A DNA stretch of 26,180 nucleotides, taken from a virus. A program made the position numbers and the translations under genes. Location of the stretch: positions 1 to 26,180 of IMG/VR virus record IMGVR_UViG_3300010157_000214; one strand, written 5' to 3'. Positions 5,065 to 12,141 of the stretch are shown one piece after another. Position 1 is the stretch's first letter, and each line of letters opens with the position of its first letter. Under the pieces are notes generated by a model. That model ran no database searches and was not told the DNA's origin. It saw only the letters and a list, made by a program, of their open reading frames with translations.

Positions 5065-8000
5065 TTAGCCAATTTTCTTTTTAATTTCGTTTATCTCTGC
5101 ACGAAGTTCTTTAACTGCTTCTATTAACAATGCAGAGATGTGTTCGTACCTTACGGCTTTGTACATTTCACCTTCCAGATTAGTGAATTCGTATACTAAT
5201 TCCGGTACTACCTGCTCAACTTCTTGTGCTATAACACCGATTAGTTTATCTTCCTCGCCGATGTAGTTGAAATTATATCCGTTTAATTTTTCTATCTTAG
5301 ATAATGAACCTTCGAGTTTAACGATATTTTCTTTCAATCTTATATCGGATGCTGTACCATAAGCAGTTATTTCACCGTTGGCAACAATGTTACCTTGATA
5401 ATCTATAGATGCTTGCGGAGAACCACCGTCGTATTCTGAATTTACAGTTGAGAAATCAAAATAGAATTTACTGGAGTCCATCCTTAATCTATAATTATAG
5501 ATTCCATTATCCGGATCTTTACTATCATAAAATGTAATCTCTCCGCTACCCATATTTTTCATTCTGATAGCATTATTGGTATCTTCTGTTATTTCAATAT
5601 GTTTAAATGAACCTGCTGATATAGTTCCGACTGCATCAAAGTTACCTTGATAATCTATATATGCTTTTCTGGTACCGGTGTCATATGCTGCATCCGTGGT
5701 TGAGAAATTAAAAGAGAATTGACCAGCATCCATTTGGAAATTGTAATTAAATATATTATTGGATGGGCCGTCTGGGCTTCTTTTATCGTAGAATATGATA
5801 TTTCCGCTATCCATATTCCTAATTCCTATGGCCGGATTATATGCTGTAATCACCTGTGTTATTTCAATCGCACCCGATGTTAATGCACCAGTGCTCGGAT
5901 TGACTTTAAAATTACTGGAAGTATAAACTGTTTCAGCAGTAGCAGATGTATTATTATCCTGGACAAATGTTGGATAGTATCCAGTTCCTGAATCACGCTT
6001 AGTTGTTTGAACTTGTTGGGAATATCCAGCACTACTTGCATATCCTATACTATTGTTTACTAGAGCACCGGCTAATACTGCGTATGCCGCAAATCCAACC
6101 GTTATACTTGAAGTATTTGTATATTGAGGAGCAGCAGCACCTTGGCTAACTAATAGTTGACCAGCAGTGCCTGGGCCTGTAAAGTAAGGACCATTGATGC
6201 CATCGCTCATTAATAGCTGTCCGGCGGTTCCTGGACCAAAGAAGCTAGTTGCTCCGGGGGCTGTTTGATAAGGAATTTGTCCGGCAGTTCCAATAAGCAA
6301 ATTCTTTGCAAACCCTACTCTAATAGATGATGTATTAGTATAAACAGGAGCAGCAGCACCTTGACTAACTAATAGTTGTCCAAGTGTACCTGGACCAAAG
6401 AAGCTAGTTGCTCCAACTCCACTTTGATAAGGAACTTGTCCAAGCGTACCGTTTGCTAAATTAGTAGCAGTAGTAGCTGAAACGGCCGCCGGTGCAGCAG
6501 GCGGAGACCATGCTGCTGTAGTACCGTTTGATGTTAATACATATCCGTTTGTACCTATATTAACAAACGTTGTAATTCCAGGTTCGCTTTGTATAGGAAT
6601 ACTACCTGCTGCGCCATTTGCAAGATTAGTTGCAGTAGTTATACCTGTAATTGCACTAATAGAAGTCCAAGTTGGAACAGATCCTGTTCCATGCGTTTGT
6701 AATATTTGACCATCAACTCCTGCCGCTAAAAACGCAGTTGCGCCTGGACTAGACTGATAAACAATGGACATACTAGTACCATTTGCAAGATTAGTTGCAG
6801 TAGTTATACCTGTAATTGCACTAATAGCAGTCCATGTAGGCGATCCAGATCCACCACTTGTTAATACTTGTCCTGTAGAACCCACTGCTGTGAATCCTGT
6901 TTTACCTGCTGATGTTTGGTATGGAATTTTTCCAGGCAATCCACCGGCTAAATTAGTAGCGGTAGTTGCAGTATCTGATGCGCCACCACCACCGCCACCA
7001 GTTGCTGCTGCCCAATACGGAGCAGTACCTCCAGGATTAACAGTTAGTACTTCACCTGGTGATCCAAGTACTAATTTTCCAGTTGAATTTGCTGCTGTTT
7101 GAAATAATACACTTCCAACAGCACCGCCTAATACACTAACGGCATATCCAACTACTAGTGTAGTTGTATTTTTCCATGTAGGTGCAGCAGTATTGTTAGC
7201 TGTTAGCACATATCCTGTTGTTCCTACATCTACAAATCCAGTAGTATTAAGTGCTGTTTGATATAGTAATTTACCTGCTGCACCACCTGCTAAATTAGAT
7301 GCCGAACTAATACTACCACTAAATGTTCCATATATAGTACCACCTACATATACATCGCTTTTTAAGTAGCTAGTTCCAGTAGAGTAAAAATTACCACCAA
7401 CATGTAGGTTACCACCAATACCAGTCCCGCCTGCTACCACCAATGCACCAGTAATAGTTGATGATGCTATTGTGCTGGAAGATATATATACGTTAGATAT
7501 TGTTAGTTTTTTATTTGTTACATTGTATGTAATATTAGAATCAATTCCGGCGCTGTAGTATCCATTACCACCGTTAACCATTGTAAGATATTGATCACCT
7601 GTTCTTCCTACCACTGGTAATATTGTTACATAGTTTTGATCGCTTGAAACAGACTTATTAACCATTAATGACGAAGTACTAACCCATGTAGCAGTAGAAT
7701 TTACGTATTGCAGTAAAGTTCCATTAGCACCCGGTGATATAAATCCAGTTGAACTAGTATTTTGTTGGATTGGAATACTTCCAATTGTTCCGCCAGCTAA
7801 ATTACTAGCTGTATTAGTATTACCCGAAACACTTCCGCTAGTTCCCTGATTACCGGTTGCACCTTGATTACCAGACCCAATTGTACCTTGAATACCCTGA
7901 CGTCCTTGGAGACCTTGTGTACCAGTTGCACCTTGCAAACTGGTAGCACCGGTTGCACCTTGATTACCAACACCAGTTGTACCTTGATTACCGTTTGTAC

Positions 8001-8268
8001 CTTGGGTACCAGTGGCACCTTGATTACCATTATTACCATTAGTACCTTGCGAACCAATAGTACCCTGAGTACCCTGGCGACCTTGTGTACCTTGTGGTCC
8101 TTGCCGTCCTTGTACACCCTGTGCTCCTTTTTCGGCTAATAATAAGCCTGCTTTTTCTACAGTAAGCGATTGTTCAACACCCCCTGCTGACACGATAAAC
8201 AATGTATTAACCGTGGGTTGTAGTAGTGGGGTGTTTAAAACTTCAGTTAAGGGGGTTCTTACAGTCAT
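5065..8268 (-). CDS. Tail fibre with collagen-like stalk and S74 intramolecular chaperone
   Basis: A 1067-residue receptor-binding or tail fibre protein. Residues 1-47 are a likely attachment domain. Residues 48-148 are collagen-like Gly-X-Y triplets (GAQGVQGRQGPQG and so on) that should form a trimeric stalk. Residues from about 150 to 780 hold many copies of a 30-55-residue unit with ATNLA.G..G..PYQ, GATSFF.PGT.GQLL and similar wording. Two related beta modules around 800-970 contain 'G.I.FYD' and 'YQGN'. The end is a Peptidase S74/endosialidase chaperone domain. It starts at S974-D975 with SDIRLKENI, the site at which such domains cut themselves off, and continues with GVIAQEVEQVVPELV. It lies behind a late-type promoter variant. 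Confidence 0.92.
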   Translation of the reverse strand: MTVRTPLTEVLNTPLLQPTVNTLFIVSAGGVEQSLTVEKAGLLLAEKGAQGVQGRQGPQGTQGRQGTQGTIGSQGTNGNNGNQGATGTQGTNGNQGTTGVGNQGATGATSLQGATGTQGLQGRQGIQGTIGSGNQGATGNQGTSGSVSGNTNTASNLAGGTIGSIPIQQNTSSTGFISPGANGTLLQYVNSTATWVSTSSLMVNKSVSSDQNYVTILPVVGRTGDQYLTMVNGGNGYYSAGIDSNITYNVTNKKLTISNVYISSSTIASSTITGALVVAGGTGIGGNLHVGGNFYSTGTSYLKSDVYVGGTIYGTFSGSISSASNLAGGAAGKLLYQTALNTTGFVDVGTTGYVLTANNTAAPTWKNTTTLVVGYAVSVLGGAVGSVLFQTAANSTGKLVLGSPGEVLTVNPGGTAPYWAAATGGGGGGASDTATTATNLAGGLPGKIPYQTSAGKTGFTAVGSTGQVLTSGGSGSPTWTAISAITGITTATNLANGTSMSIVYQSSPGATAFLAAGVDGQILQTHGTGSVPTWTSISAITGITTATNLANGAAGSIPIQSEPGITTFVNIGTNGYVLTSNGTTAAWSPPAAPAAVSATTATNLANGTLGQVPYQSGVGATSFFGPGTLGQLLVSQGAAAPVYTNTSSIRVGFAKNLLIGTAGQIPYQTAPGATSFFGPGTAGQLLMSDGINGPYFTGPGTAGQLLVSQGAAAPQYTNTSSITVGFAAYAVLAGALVNNSIGYASSAGYSQQVQTTKRDSGTGYYPTFVQDNNTSATAETVYTSSNFKVNPSTGALTSGAIEITQVITAYNPAIGIRNMDSGNIIFYDKRSPDGPSNNIFNYNFQMDAGQFSFNFSTTDAAYDTGTRKAYIDYQGNFDAVGTISAGSFKHIEITEDTNNAIRMKNMGSGEITFYDSKDPDNGIYNYRLRMDSSKFYFDFSTVNSEYDGGSPQASIDYQGNIVANGEITAYGTASDIRLKENIVKLEGSLSKIEKLNGYNFNYIGEEDKLIGVIAQEVEQVVPELVYEFTNLEGEMYKAVRYEHISALLIEAVKELRAEINEIKKKIG
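6614..6827 (-). repeat. Direct 49-bp repeat within tail fibre gene
   Basis: The 49 bases at 6614-6662 recur without change at 6779-6827, offset 165 bp (55 codons). They encode the text ISAITGITTATNLANG in the tail fibre repeat region. Identity at DNA level, including third codon positions, points to recent duplication or recombination between units. Looser copies surround them. Confidence 0.85.
7825..8127 (-). repeat. Collagen-like Gly-X-Y coding repeat
   Basis: This 303-bp low-complexity tract encodes residues 48-148 of the tail fibre as near-continuous Gly-X-Y triplets, dominated by QGT, QGA and NQG. The DNA repeats a 9-base theme of the ccttg(a/t)ac-like kind with variation. Apparent open frames on the other strand here are by-products of the repeat. 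Confidence 0.85.
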
Positions 8269-8297
8269 AGTGTGGTATCCATAGTTAATCTATACCT

Positions 8298-8305
8298 TAT
8301 TTATT
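8298..8305 (-). promoter_or_regulatory. Late promoter-like element AATAAATA
   Basis: AATAAATA on the minus strand, 29 nt before the tail fibre ATG at 8268, one base from the T4 late consensus TATAAATA. Its spacing to the start resembles the other late promoters in the window. The tail fibre start has only GGA at 9 nt as a possible ribosome site. Confidence 0.55.
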
Positions 8306-8334
8306 AAATTAGGTAGTTAAAAATAAAATGACAA

Positions 8335-8535
8335 CTAATGTATTGTTGTTATAGTAATTTCATGTAAATCTTTTATTCCAAAAATCTTCATTATTTTTTT
8401 AATAGATGTAGGAGGATCTTCTATTAAATTCTCAGGTATAGACATGCTTTTTAGTTCACCATCGGGACCTATTATAAATCCAAAGTCATCGGGCCCAAAT
8501 TCATCATCATAGTCGTAAATTTCCTCATCATTCAT
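8335..8535 (-). CDS. Small acidic phage protein (66 aa)
   Basis: A 66-residue protein with a very acidic N-terminus (MNDEEIYDYDDEFGPDDFGF), then IIGPDGELKSMSIPENL and a helical C-terminus. The acidic start could mimic DNA or bind a basic partner, but that is speculation. It is preceded by a CATAAATA late element 26 nt upstream and sits immediately upstream of the tail fibre gene, which suggests late expression and possibly a virion or assembly role. The ribosome site is weak. I do not recognise the family. Confidence 0.65.
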   Translation of the reverse strand: MNDEEIYDYDDEFGPDDFGFIIGPDGELKSMSIPENLIEDPPTSIKKIMKIFGIKDLHEITITTIH

Positions 8536-8561
8536 TATTATAAACTCTTTTTATTGTTAGA

Positions 8562-8569
8562 TATTTATG
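8562..8569 (-). promoter_or_regulatory. Late promoter-like element CATAAATA
   Basis: CATAAATA on the minus strand, ending 26 nt before the ATG of the acidic protein at 8535, seven of eight bases of the T4 late consensus. It sits in a 77-bp divergent gap that must also start the plus-strand gene at 8613. Confidence 0.6.
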
Positions 8570-8573
8570 TAGA

Positions 8574-8581
8574 GGTAAATA
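8574..8581 (+). promoter_or_regulatory. Weak late-promoter candidate for the plus-strand gene
   Basis: GGTAAATA on the plus strand, 31 nt before the ATG at 8613, matches six of eight bases of TATAAATA. No good -35/-10 pair was found in this divergent gap, so this is the best candidate start signal, but it is weak. Confidence 0.3.
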
Positions 8582-8612
8582 ATATTAGCATTTAATGCAA
8601 AGGAAATTAATC

Positions 8613-8984
8613 ATGTTTAAAAAAATCAAAGAGTTTTTCGTAGGAAAGCCCGCACCCGCACCTGCAGAGCCAATAGACACCTGGGTGACAGCACCATACA
8701 AGGTACCGGAACCAGCAGCAATAACACCAATTCCATTTATTGTTACTAACAGTAATCCTGCAGATAATGTACCGGTTGCTGAAGTAGCTGCCCCAGTTGT
8801 AGAAACTGTTGTCGAAGCTGCCCCAGTTGTAGAAACTGTTGTTGAAGCCGCACCTGCTAAGAAGCCACGTAAACCACGTACTCCTAAAGTAGAAGTAGTC
8901 CAAGAAAAAGCCCCAGCAAAAGCTAAGGCTGTTCCTAAACTAACAGTGGTTAAATCTACTAAAACAAAATCAAAGCAGGTTTAA
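8613..8984 (+). CDS. Ala/Pro/Lys-rich protein with H1-like basic tail
   Basis: A 123-residue low-complexity protein. After MFKKIKEFFVGKP come Pro/Ala-rich stretches (PAPAPAEP, VPEPAAITPIP) and then tandem VVETVVEAAP. The C-terminus is Lys/Pro/Ala-rich (AKKPRKPRTPK, APAKAKAVPK, STKTKSKQ), in the style of histone H1-like or AlgP tails. I chose the ATG at 8613, with AGGA 8 nt upstream, over an in-frame ATG at 8595. It is the only plus-strand gene inside the minus-strand block, and its last 15 bases overlap the end of uvsE. Nucleic-acid or polyanion binding is plausible, unproven. Confidence 0.75.
   Translation: MFKKIKEFFVGKPAPAPAEPIDTWVTAPYKVPEPAAITPIPFIVTNSNPADNVPVAEVAAPVVETVVEAAPVVETVVEAAPAKKPRKPRTPKVEVVQEKAPAKAKAVPKLTVVKSTKTKSKQV
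8787..8842 (+). repeat. Tandem 30-bp repeat coding VVETVVEAAP
   Basis: A 26-base block at 8787-8812 recurs identically at 8817-8842, giving a 30-bp period that encodes two consecutive VVETVVEAAP units in the Ala/Pro-rich protein. It looks like a recent in-frame slippage duplication. Confidence 0.85.
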
Positions 8985-9995
8985 TTCTTTAGCCCGGTTG
9001 TGTAATGCAAAACTGGATAAATTTTTACCCTTTGATTCACACATAATATCATGTGTGTTTAAAAAGCTCAATGCCCAATCATTTACTGGTGTATTCCAAT
9101 AAAAGTCCGAATGGGCACGAAGTTTTTGTTTTTTGTGCCCTAAATTGAGCAATGCATCATAGTCTGGCTTTACAGTAGCAGCATGATTCACGAGATAGTC
9201 TTCTCGACTGATACTATAGTGCATGGTAGGTCTAACACCACGCCAACTATCAATCACCCTCTCCACACGGGAGTCAGTGGGTTGAATGTACTCTCCTGTT
9301 TTGATCCAATGATGATGCACATCCAAAACTATAGGCACTAGATCGGTAATAGTAAGACAGTCATCCAATCCCCACGAATTTTCTTCATTTTCAATTGTAA
9401 TACAATTTCTTGCCTCCGCACTTAGACGTTTGTAAGTTTCTCTAAAACCTTCAGGACCTCGTTGACCGCTTATGTGTACATTGATCTTAAAATCTTGAAA
9501 GGTCTTTCCATATCCCATCCATCGAACCATGTCGGCGTGATATTCAAATTCTAAAATACTGCGCTCTACAATTCCAGGATTAGCACTTGCCAGTACACAG
9601 AACTGCCCAGGATGAAAACTTAGTCTAACACCCAGTCTACGGGCAGCTTCACCCACGGGAGCAAAGATCTTTTCGCAATGGGATTGTACATCAGCCTGTT
9701 TCCAAAAAGGAATCCAATTTTCATGTGTATATCCTTGCAGCATTTCACTACCTAATCGCACCATACGCAAGTTCGGTGCCAAGCTACCTACTCGCTCAAC
9801 CATGTTGAGTGCTGCGGTTGCGTTATGGTTCATAATATCCCACTGACGCTGTTCAGCTTCTGCTGGGTGCTCACGTAACCATCGCATGGTAGTGCTACGT
9901 CCGTTCAATGCACGATCCACCGCATTCACTTTCATACCACCACATTCGCTAGGGTCATTTAACCACTTGCAGGCAAAGCCTATACGTTTAATCAT
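8970..9995 (-). CDS. uvsE: UV damage endonuclease (UvdE/UvsE family)
   Basis: A 341-residue TIM-barrel endonuclease that nicks DNA 5' of UV photoproducts and abasic sites, starting alternative excision repair. Family signatures are the opening RIGFACKWLN, NLRMVRLGSEMLQ, RLSFHPGQFCVLAS with its metal-binding His, the later INVHISGQRGPEGFRETY, ITIENEENSWGLDD and VLDVHHHWI with the metal-binding acidic and His residues, and HYSISRE. The length fits the family (about 300-330). Its ATG overlaps the stop of a small AbrB-like gene (ATGA at 9992-9995). The 3' end overlaps the plus-strand Ala/Pro-rich gene. A phage in sunlit water would benefit from such repair. Confidence 0.93.
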   Translation of the reverse strand: MIKRIGFACKWLNDPSECGGMKVNAVDRALNGRSTTMRWLREHPAEAEQRQWDIMNHNATAALNMVERVGSLAPNLRMVRLGSEMLQGYTHENWIPFWKQADVQSHCEKIFAPVGEAARRLGVRLSFHPGQFCVLASANPGIVERSILEFEYHADMVRWMGYGKTFQDFKINVHISGQRGPEGFRETYKRLSAEARNCITIENEENSWGLDDCLTITDLVPIVLDVHHHWIKTGEYIQPTDSRVERVIDSWRGVRPTMHYSISREDYLVNHAATVKPDYDALLNLGHKKQKLRAHSDFYWNTPVNDWALSFLNTHDIMCESKGKNLSSFALHNRAKELNLL

Positions 9996-10171
9996 TTTTC
10001 AACTTTTGATAAGGACCATGAACCGTCTTCGTTGTCTTTCCAATCCAGCGTGTCGCCTTCTTTCCAACCTTGTTGATCCAGAAAGTCTTGCGGCAGTGGC
10101 ATTACAAGATCGCCACTGCCGTCATCTGCTTCTTCTAGTGTAACTGTCCAAGATGTTTTAGGTTCATTCAT
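9992..10171 (-). CDS. Small AbrB/SpoVT-like protein (59 aa)
   Basis: A 59-residue protein with LPQDFLDQQGWKEGDTLDW followed by an acidic turn and GSWSLSK. This resembles the swapped-hairpin AbrB/MazE/SpoVT fold ('LP...L..lGw..GD.l.w'), whose members are DNA-binding regulators or antitoxins. No toxin partner lies next to it. It could also be a free-standing structural relative without DNA binding. Its start overlaps the stop of the preceding gene, and its stop overlaps the uvsE start (ATGA), so the three are co-translated. Confidence 0.75.
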   Translation of the reverse strand: MNEPKTSWTVTLEEADDGSGDLVMPLPQDFLDQQGWKEGDTLDWKDNEDGSWSLSKVEK

Positions 10172-10347
10172 TTCTTACTCCTGATCATGTTGATAACTTC
10201 TACTGCTTGTGAAAATTCACCAGCACCTAACTTCTGTTCAACTTCTTCTTCAAATGTTGCAGTTAAATCAACATAAACAAATTCATTAGAATATGGATAC
10301 GGTTGCGTCCATGAAATTGTGTATGATAGTATTTTGTCGTTGTTCAT
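10168..10347 (-). CDS. Small phage protein, unknown function (59 aa)
   Basis: A 59-residue protein. It has a beta-rich start (ILSYTISWTQPYPYSNEFVY) and an acidic helical end (TFEEEVEQKL). A strong AAGGAG lies 7 nt before the ATG at 10347, one base after the stop of the upstream gene. Its stop overlaps the next start. Overlaps on both sides and a good ribosome site support a genuine gene; the function is unknown. Confidence 0.75.
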   Translation of the reverse strand: MNNDKILSYTISWTQPYPYSNEFVYVDLTATFEEEVEQKLGAGEFSQAVEVINMIRSKK

Positions 10348-10348
10348 A

Positions 10349-10582
10349 TTACCACTCCTTAGTAAGTGCGTGATACACTAGAAATTGTTTAAAAGCACGA
10401 TACACTGCTAGCCCTTCTTCCTCATCTACCGGAACTTTTTTTTCCCTAACATAGAAACCGTCTTCTGTAATTTTAAGCATTTCGGAAGAACCACCGTGGA
10501 ATACAATATTATTCCCAGGAGGTGAAGTTATGGACAGAACTGGATCTGGTAGTGCAGAGTCTTGGATAATGTATTGTGTCAT
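10349..10582 (-). CDS. Small phage protein, unknown function (77 aa)
   Basis: A 77-residue protein with a beta-rich first half (NNIVFHGGSSEMLKITEDGF) and a helical end (GLAVYRAFKQFLVYHAL). Family not recognised. The ATG at 10582 lacks a Shine-Dalgarno sequence. A sigma70 promoter ends 6 nt upstream, so a leaderless message is predicted. It heads a small operon continuing through two 59-residue proteins to uvsE, so this promoter may drive uvsE early in infection. Confidence 0.75.
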   Translation of the reverse strand: MTQYIIQDSALPDPVLSITSPPGNNIVFHGGSSEMLKITEDGFYVREKKVPVDEEEGLAVYRAFKQFLVYHALTKEW

Positions 10583-10588
10583 GTGTAT

Positions 10589-10617
10589 ATTTTACACTAC
10601 TTTGCGGAAATAGTCAA
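10589..10617 (-). promoter_or_regulatory. Sigma70-type promoter with upstream stop codon in the -35 box
   Basis: TTGACT (10612-10617), a 17-bp spacer and TAAAAT (10589-10594) on the minus strand, 6 nt before the ATG at 10582. Each box is one base off consensus. The TGA of the upstream oxygenase gene (10614-10616) lies inside the -35 box. Layout and the 31-nt gap match the promoter at 4423-4451. Confidence 0.8.
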
Positions 10618-11198
10618 GGAATTTTATGATACCAACCTGTTAGAATATACTTGTTTTGAGAATATACTGGATTACCTCGATGTATATGCGTTGATCCAGC
10701 GGGCCATATTACAATAGTACCTGCTTTTGGTTTCACTCGTTTATGTTGGTATAAAAATTCTGTTTCGGCTTCATTATCGGGCATATCATTTAAGTAGATC
10801 ATCCAGACCAATTCTCTAGAATAAGAATCTTCTCCAGCATTGGTTTCACAATGCCATACATGGTATCCGCCCATTGGCATTGTTCTTTGAAGTTTAAATT
10901 CGTACCTATTGTTTAATGTTAATGCTTTGAGTTGACCAAATTCTTCAATGTATTCTAATAATGCACTATGTAAATAATCTAAAAACGTATTACATAATTC
11001 AAATTGTTGATACAGTTTATCTCCAAGGAATATTGCAATATCCTTCCTTCCTAAATTTGTATCAGTAAACTGTTTGTTATTATTAATGATAGACTCTTTA
11101 TACTCGGGCGTAGTAATAATTTGTTCAAAGGTTTCTATGGCTTTTGTGCAAATATTCTTTGGTACAGTATTTTCCCAAATTCTAATAAAGTCTTCCAT
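10614..11198 (-). CDS. 2-oxoglutarate/Fe(II)-dependent oxygenase-like protein
   Basis: A 194-residue protein of the prolyl-4-hydroxylase-like 2OG-Fe(II) oxygenase superfamily, which hydroxylates a substrate using Fe(II), oxygen and 2-oxoglutarate. The iron triad is suggested by H116-C-E118 (VWHCET) and a distal His in GSTHIHRGNP (171 or 173). A basic residue downstream (YILTGW region) would hold the 2OG. The middle has EFLYQHKRVKPKAGTIVIWP, a typical double-stranded beta-helix stretch. HxE rather than HxD is a known family variation. The substrate is unknown; the neighbours are sugar enzymes. The start at 11198 lacks a clear ribosome site and lies 5 nt after the upstream stop, suggesting coupling. 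Confidence 0.85.
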   Translation of the reverse strand: MEDFIRIWENTVPKNICTKAIETFEQIITTPEYKESIINNNKQFTDTNLGRKDIAIFLGDKLYQQFELCNTFLDYLHSALLEYIEEFGQLKALTLNNRYEFKLQRTMPMGGYHVWHCETNAGEDSYSRELVWMIYLNDMPDNEAETEFLYQHKRVKPKAGTIVIWPAGSTHIHRGNPVYSQNKYILTGWYHKIP

Positions 11199-11203
11199 TG
11201 CAG

Positions 11204-12130
11204 TTACGTCTTAAAATATTCAATAGTTTTAATCAATCCTTGTTCTAAATTAATCTTAGGTTCCCATCCTAATATTATTTTAGCACGATCTATATTTGGT
11301 TTTCGTTGTGTTGGATCATCCTTAGGCAAGTCCATATGAACAATCTTACTGTTACTACCGGTAAGTTGTATTACCTTTTCAGCTAATTCCAACATAGTAA
11401 ACTCCCCAGGATTACCAATATTAACAGGACCAGTTACTTGATCGTCAGTATCCATAAGTGCCATCATTCCGTCTAACAAATCATCAACGTAGCAGAAACT
11501 GCGTGTTTGAAGTCCAGTACCATATATAGTAATATCAGTTCCTTTTAATGCCTGAACAATAAAATTACTAACAACTCTGCCGTCATTTTCTGACATTTTT
11601 GGACCATAAGTGTTAAAAATACGCATAATTTTAATGCGTACATTATGTACACGATTATAGTCTATAAACAATGTTTCTGCTGCACGTTTACCTTCGTCGT
11701 AGCAACTACGAATACCAATTGGGTTTACATGTCCCCAATATTCTTCTGGTTGTGGATGCACAACTGGATCACCATAAACTTCACTGGTACTGGCCTGTAA
11801 GATTTTTGCACCAGTACGTTTAGCCAATCCTAACATATTAACGGCACCAATCACTGATGTTTTTATAGTTTGAATTGGATCTAGTTGATAGTAATAGGGA
11901 CTTGCTGGACAAGCCAAATTATAAATCTCGTCCACTTCAACATATAAAGGCAAGCAGATGTCTTGTCTAATAACTTCAAAGTTTTTATTATCTAGCAGGT
12001 GCTTGATATTCTTTTTGCTACCTGTAAAATAATTATCGACACAAAGTACATGATGCCCTTGTGTTACTAGCCTATCGCATAAATGACTTCCGAGAAATCC
12101 TGCACCACCGGTTACTAATATTTTTTTCAT
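11204..12130 (-). CDS. UDP-glucuronic acid decarboxylase-like SDR (UXS)
   Basis: A 308-residue NAD-dependent extended short-chain dehydrogenase. The UXS group turns UDP-glucuronate into UDP-xylose. Key features are the dinucleotide motif [10 protein letters not shown] (8-17), acidic D32 after the second strand, [19 protein letters not shown] (73-91), STSEVYGDP (114-122), the catalytic Tyr-Lys pair in [10 protein letters not shown] (Y144, K148), and [10 protein letters not shown]. The ASP..YQ..PI.T.KT and G.R.CYDEGKR wording is specific to UXS among epimerases. The length is standard. It supplies an activated pentose next to the methyltransferase and GH130-like genes, consistent with sugar decoration of phage or host surface. 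Confidence 0.9.
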   Translation of the reverse strand: MKKILVTGGAGFLGSHLCDRLVTQGHHVLCVDNYFTGSKKNIKHLLDNKNFEVIRQDICLPLYVEVDEIYNLACPASPYYYQLDPIQTIKTSVIGAVNMLGLAKRTGAKILQASTSEVYGDPVVHPQPEEYWGHVNPIGIRSCYDEGKRAAETLFIDYNRVHNVRIKIMRIFNTYGPKMSENDGRVVSNFIVQALKGTDITIYGTGLQTRSFCYVDDLLDGMMALMDTDDQVTGPVNIGNPGEFTMLELAEKVIQLTGSNSKIVHMDLPKDDPTQRKPNIDRAKIILGWEPKINLEQGLIKTIEYFKT

Positions 12131-12141
12131 TTAATTTTCTT

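Noticed and set aside
7864-8139. Plus-strand open frame rich in Thr, Leu and Ser opposite the collagen-like region, and a minus-strand Val/Lys-rich frame at 7797-8117
   Set aside because: Both are out-of-frame readings of the Gly-X-Y repeat; they have no ribosome site and low-complexity text.
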